Source: Syngnathus acus
Taxonomy: Eukaryota > Chordata > Actinopteri > Syngnathiformes > Syngnathidae
NCBI RefSeq assembly: GCF_901709675.1
Contig: NC_051105.1
Coordinates: 8,614,104 to 8,678,103 of the forward strand
DNA: 64,000 nucleotides
Direction of reading: 5' to 3'
The notes under the pieces: generated by a model
The model's database searches: none
Told to the model about the DNA's origin: nothing
Seen by the model: only the letters and a program-made list of their open reading frames with translations
Translations under genes and position numbers: made by a program
In this document: positions 60,768 through 64,000 of the stretch, piece after piece
How the letters are laid out: the number at the start of each line of letters is the position of its first letter
Numbering within the stretch: position 1 is the first letter of the stretch

Positions 60768-63700
60768 GTACTTCTTCCTTAAACTATAAAATACTGACAT
60801 TAATTAAAAGGAGGTTGTTTTTATATGGGCAGCTCACAACTTATCCTCATGATCAAATAAGCACTAATTATTATTGTATTGATATATTCTTATTTTTAAT
60901 TAGTGCATTTTTCATTCGTTATTGATCATGTAAACCACTGAGAAAAATGTTCATACTTTGTAGAAGTTTGATGACTTTCATTATGCATAAGCTCAATTAA
61001 AAATTAATCATTCTTTTTTTTTTTTTTTAACCACAGTTAAACTAGAATTTCAACAAGTAATATGTGCAACATTGTGATAAATGTATTATGTGATTCTGTT
61101 AATTATTCATGAAATGTCCATCACTGCATTAGTTGCAGGAAAAATTCAATGATCAAAAATTCCATATCCTTGCTTCCTTTCCTCCATCCTAAACTCCTTC
61201 CACTCTTCATTCTTTCCGTCATTAGTTGCCCATCCGCTAACTAATCATCCTCCATCACCCACTTAAGTCGATACATTTTGACAGGCAAAGCGTCTTGTTG
61301 GATATGAGGAAAAAGAATGAAATTAGCAAACTTGAATCCGGGTGAAAGATAGCTGACATGTTGATCGCCGTTTCACTTTTGATTGACTTGTGAGACCCTC
61401 CGAGTGCACAGAGTCAAGGCCACCTCAGAGCCAAGTCGGTGTAATAATGAAAAACGACAAGTTAAAGCGCCAGTGAGGCATTCTAATTAGTTGGCTGGAT
61501 CACCTCAGCTGACACCTCCATGTGAAAAGAGCACTTTCCTGACTCGATCTCCTCACCCGAGATATTCTTAATTCTTCCCCAAGCTTTTGACCGTGACTGA
61601 AAGTTGAATTCTCTCTGTCGCCACGGGAGACCTTCCCTGCAGCATCTTTATAACAACTTCTGCTCATCCAGCACCTCCATCTCCTCTCTCGTCAGGGCAC
61701 CAGAACTATCTTATTCTGGGGGAACCTCCAGTGCCCCCCTTGGAGCTTGCAGAATCACATTTTTTTATTTTTTTTTATTTTATAAGTAGTGCCGACTGCC
61801 CAGAGATTGCTGGCTGGGATAAAGTGGTTCGGATGGATGGACGGACGGAACTGCTAAGTTCAAGAACATTCCATTCTGGGGTGCTGATTAAAGCCCAATT
61901 TGTTCTGATTCATAAACTTTTGTGTGGTCACCATAAAATCACTTGGCCACCATAAAACTTATATAAATTCGACAGACAAAATTTAAACATGGGTTCAGTG
62001 CAAAGCTGAGTCACTTCTCTAATGAATTTAATGCAGTGCTGCTTGCTTGCAGCTCCTTATTACAATTGAATGAAGGTGTTCCAAAAACAAAGTCATAAAT
62101 TAGCTTCCTTTTTGATGACCGGTAATCAAAAGTGTATGGATGGTTTGCTCGGTCATCACTATTCTCTGTCTACTTGTATTGTTTACAACCAAATTGTGTT
62201 AATTTCAAAAAGCTTCACAGCATAGGCTTCAAATTGATTCTGAGGCCCAGCCAAGAGAGTCATTGCAGGGTTATTCCAGGATACTTGACGGGAGAACGCC
62301 TCAATCTTGGCAATATACAATCCGACCATACTCCTAATTACATTGTGCTTCATCTATTCTCTTGGCCTTGCCAGCCGTCTATTCAATTCACTCCACATAG
62401 GAGACGTCGTCCTCGGTGTACGCGGATCAGCAGCTGCAGTGTGAAATGTCTGTACATCTTCATCAGAGCCTGTTTGTTGATAGAAATGACTCGTGATTAC
62501 ACACCATTTCAAGTACTGACACCTTCATTATCGCAAATTGAGCGAGTTTATCATAACTGTATGTATTGTGTTTCAGTGCCGATATGATTGGGCAGGTCTG
62601 CTTCAGTCGATCCACTCTCGGCCTACTTTATCAGGCTCCATTCTCTCTGATGTTCAAGTTTAATTGGCAATCACAAATACTGTGGAAGCTTGAAAGTTAA
62701 ACCTAAAATCCCACGCTTTGGAAATTGCTTTCAAGCTTGCTTGGATGAGTGTCCAACATTATACGATTTGGAATGTTTTCATTTCGAGCCCAATCCAACT
62801 GAACGCTTTTTACCGTCTACCTGAGCAAACTCTTTTGGATCCGAAACAATCATGCAACTTGTTTAAACGACAGTAAGAGTATCAAGCCCACCTCTCATAA
62901 ATAAACATAAATTGTGATGCTTGATAGCTTTTCCGTGACCCCTTTTGATCGTAACCACAGTTTATTTTAAAGTGCCTCATTTTGCAATGTAGCTTTGTCG
63001 GGCCATCTGAGCGGATTGAGTGTATTTATTGGCTTTCAGGCAAAGGTGAGAGGATTATCTATAACTACCGCAGTTAAAAGATTTATCGGCGGGTGGGCGA
63101 GCAGAACAAAAATCATTTCAATAGGTAGCGGCGGTATTATCTGAGAAGAGCAGCAACTACCATTCCCTGTATTAATATTTCAAAAGGACCTCAGGGCAGC
63201 CATCTATTTGCAGAGTTCCCCCACCCTTGGTGTCTCTTCTTTCACACACCCAAGTTGTGACTTTAGATGTTAACGCTCGCATATATCCTTTGTTCATTTG
63301 TATTCCAGTCATTTCCGCATAAATAGATTGATGTGTAATTTATTTTTGCATATTCACATACAGGCCTCAAGCAATTCAATGTTGTTTTCTATGAGCTGAC
63401 ATATTCTATTTGTTCATTGTGAAACTAGACGTAATAAAATCAATTCTAAACTGGTCAGAAGTTGTTGTTCACTATATAATTGCCATAGGCCGTTGCCCTG
63501 ATGTCACCGGTGGGATTTTATCAGTGCCTTCAGTCGACTAATAGCTTCACTGTAAACACCGTAGTTATTTTAGTAGCTGGAGTGAGAACAGTGTCTCTTT
63601 ATGGACAAAAGGTTTCCAAAATTCCCTAAGGAGTCGTCCGTATGTGTGTAATGAAGTGATCTCCACATTTGCTCTCTAAACTGTTCTTCTCTTACACCGA

Positions 63701-64000
63701 GGAGAATAGCCTGGAGTGGAAATAAAAGAACAAATTTGTGTCAAATGTGCCCTTGGGTTGTGATTGATTAAAAACATTTTATTTTTCAATAAGTTCAAAT
63801 AAAACCATTGAAGCTGCTCTATGTGAAAGTTTTGGAAACATGCTATACAGAATTGTGAAAAAGAATCAGAGCAAAGAGTTAACTGGGAGCAGTTATGAAT
63901 ATTCTATTAGTGCAAGATAAAGGATGAAGGACACGCTGTAAAAACTGCAGTACATCTGCAGTTTCATTTTTATTCAAGTCTTATTTACTTCTCATATCCA
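60768..64000 (+). other. Start of next thsd7b intron, no further exon seen
   Basis: GTACTT donor at 60768. At 61799-61848 a small piece of the common teleost repeat tail is present (GCTGGGATAAAGTGGTTCGG, then ATGGATGGACGG). A T-run lies at about 61014-61028. Open frames such as 62132-62587 (+) lack cysteine or tryptophan patterns of TSP1 modules. The expected next exon is probably beyond the window. Confidence 0.7.
61799..61848 (+). repeat. Short tail fragment of SINE-like repeat
   Basis: GCTGGGATAAAGTGGTTCGG followed by ATGGATGGACGGACGG corresponds to the 3' end of the teleost repeat also seen at 21695-21903 and 57912-58003. Only about 50 bp are preserved. Confidence 0.45.

Noticed and set aside
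61731-61955. Possible next thsd7b exon around ...SADCPEIAGWDKV
   Set aside because: The sequence is a fragment of the common teleost repeat tail; no TSP1 cysteine/tryptophan pattern and the junction would not match the protein.

Overview
The window is vertebrate nuclear DNA, almost certainly from a teleost fish. It is AT-rich, has long introns bounded by GT..AG, and carries degenerate copies of transposon families typical of fish genomes: RTE-like and L2/CR1-like LINEs, a Tc1-like remnant, hAT and TA-flanked MITEs, and a tRNA-like SINE-type repeat. The species cannot be fixed from the sequence. No prokaryotic genes, rRNA, CRISPR array or convincing canonical tRNA was seen.

One protein-coding gene is well supported, on the + strand: the 5' part of thsd7b (thrombospondin type-1 domain-containing protein 7B). 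Six coding exons (38315-38474, 52346-53192, 53992-54240, 55235-55404, 57630-57788, 60567-60767) join in frame through canonical splice sites into the N-terminal 595 residues plus one base. This is roughly 37% of the about 1,600-residue vertebrate protein; the rest lies beyond the right edge. The start exon encodes a signal peptide. The exons after it encode successive TSP1-type modules with WxxW-like tryptophans, CxxC-type cysteine spacing and N-glycosylation sequons.

Region by region: 1-11.4 kb is non-coding and holds a TA-flanked MITE, a LINE remnant and a hAT MITE nested inside an older SINE-like repeat. Around 11.4-11.85 kb there is a candidate promoter and untranslated first exon with a strong donor site. 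From 11.85 to 38.3 kb (the putative first intron) there is a second MITE copy, an RTE-like LINE corpse, a Tc1 remnant, a local duplication of about 0.5 kb flanking an L2 fragment, and a TTATA microsatellite. From 38.5 to 52.3 kb lies a 13.9-kb intron with a hAT MITE that has a perfect 8-bp target duplication. From 52.3 to 60.8 kb come the clustered thsd7b exons; intron 6 holds an unidentified coding-like block at 58466-58663. From 60.8 kb to the end is intron with no recognisable next exon.

The points most worth a second look are the coding-like block in intron 6, the candidate 5' exon with a uORF that would overlap the thsd7b start codon, the duplicated intronic segment at 25.3/26.9 kb, and the nested hAT insertion. 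No novel multi-gene system was found.
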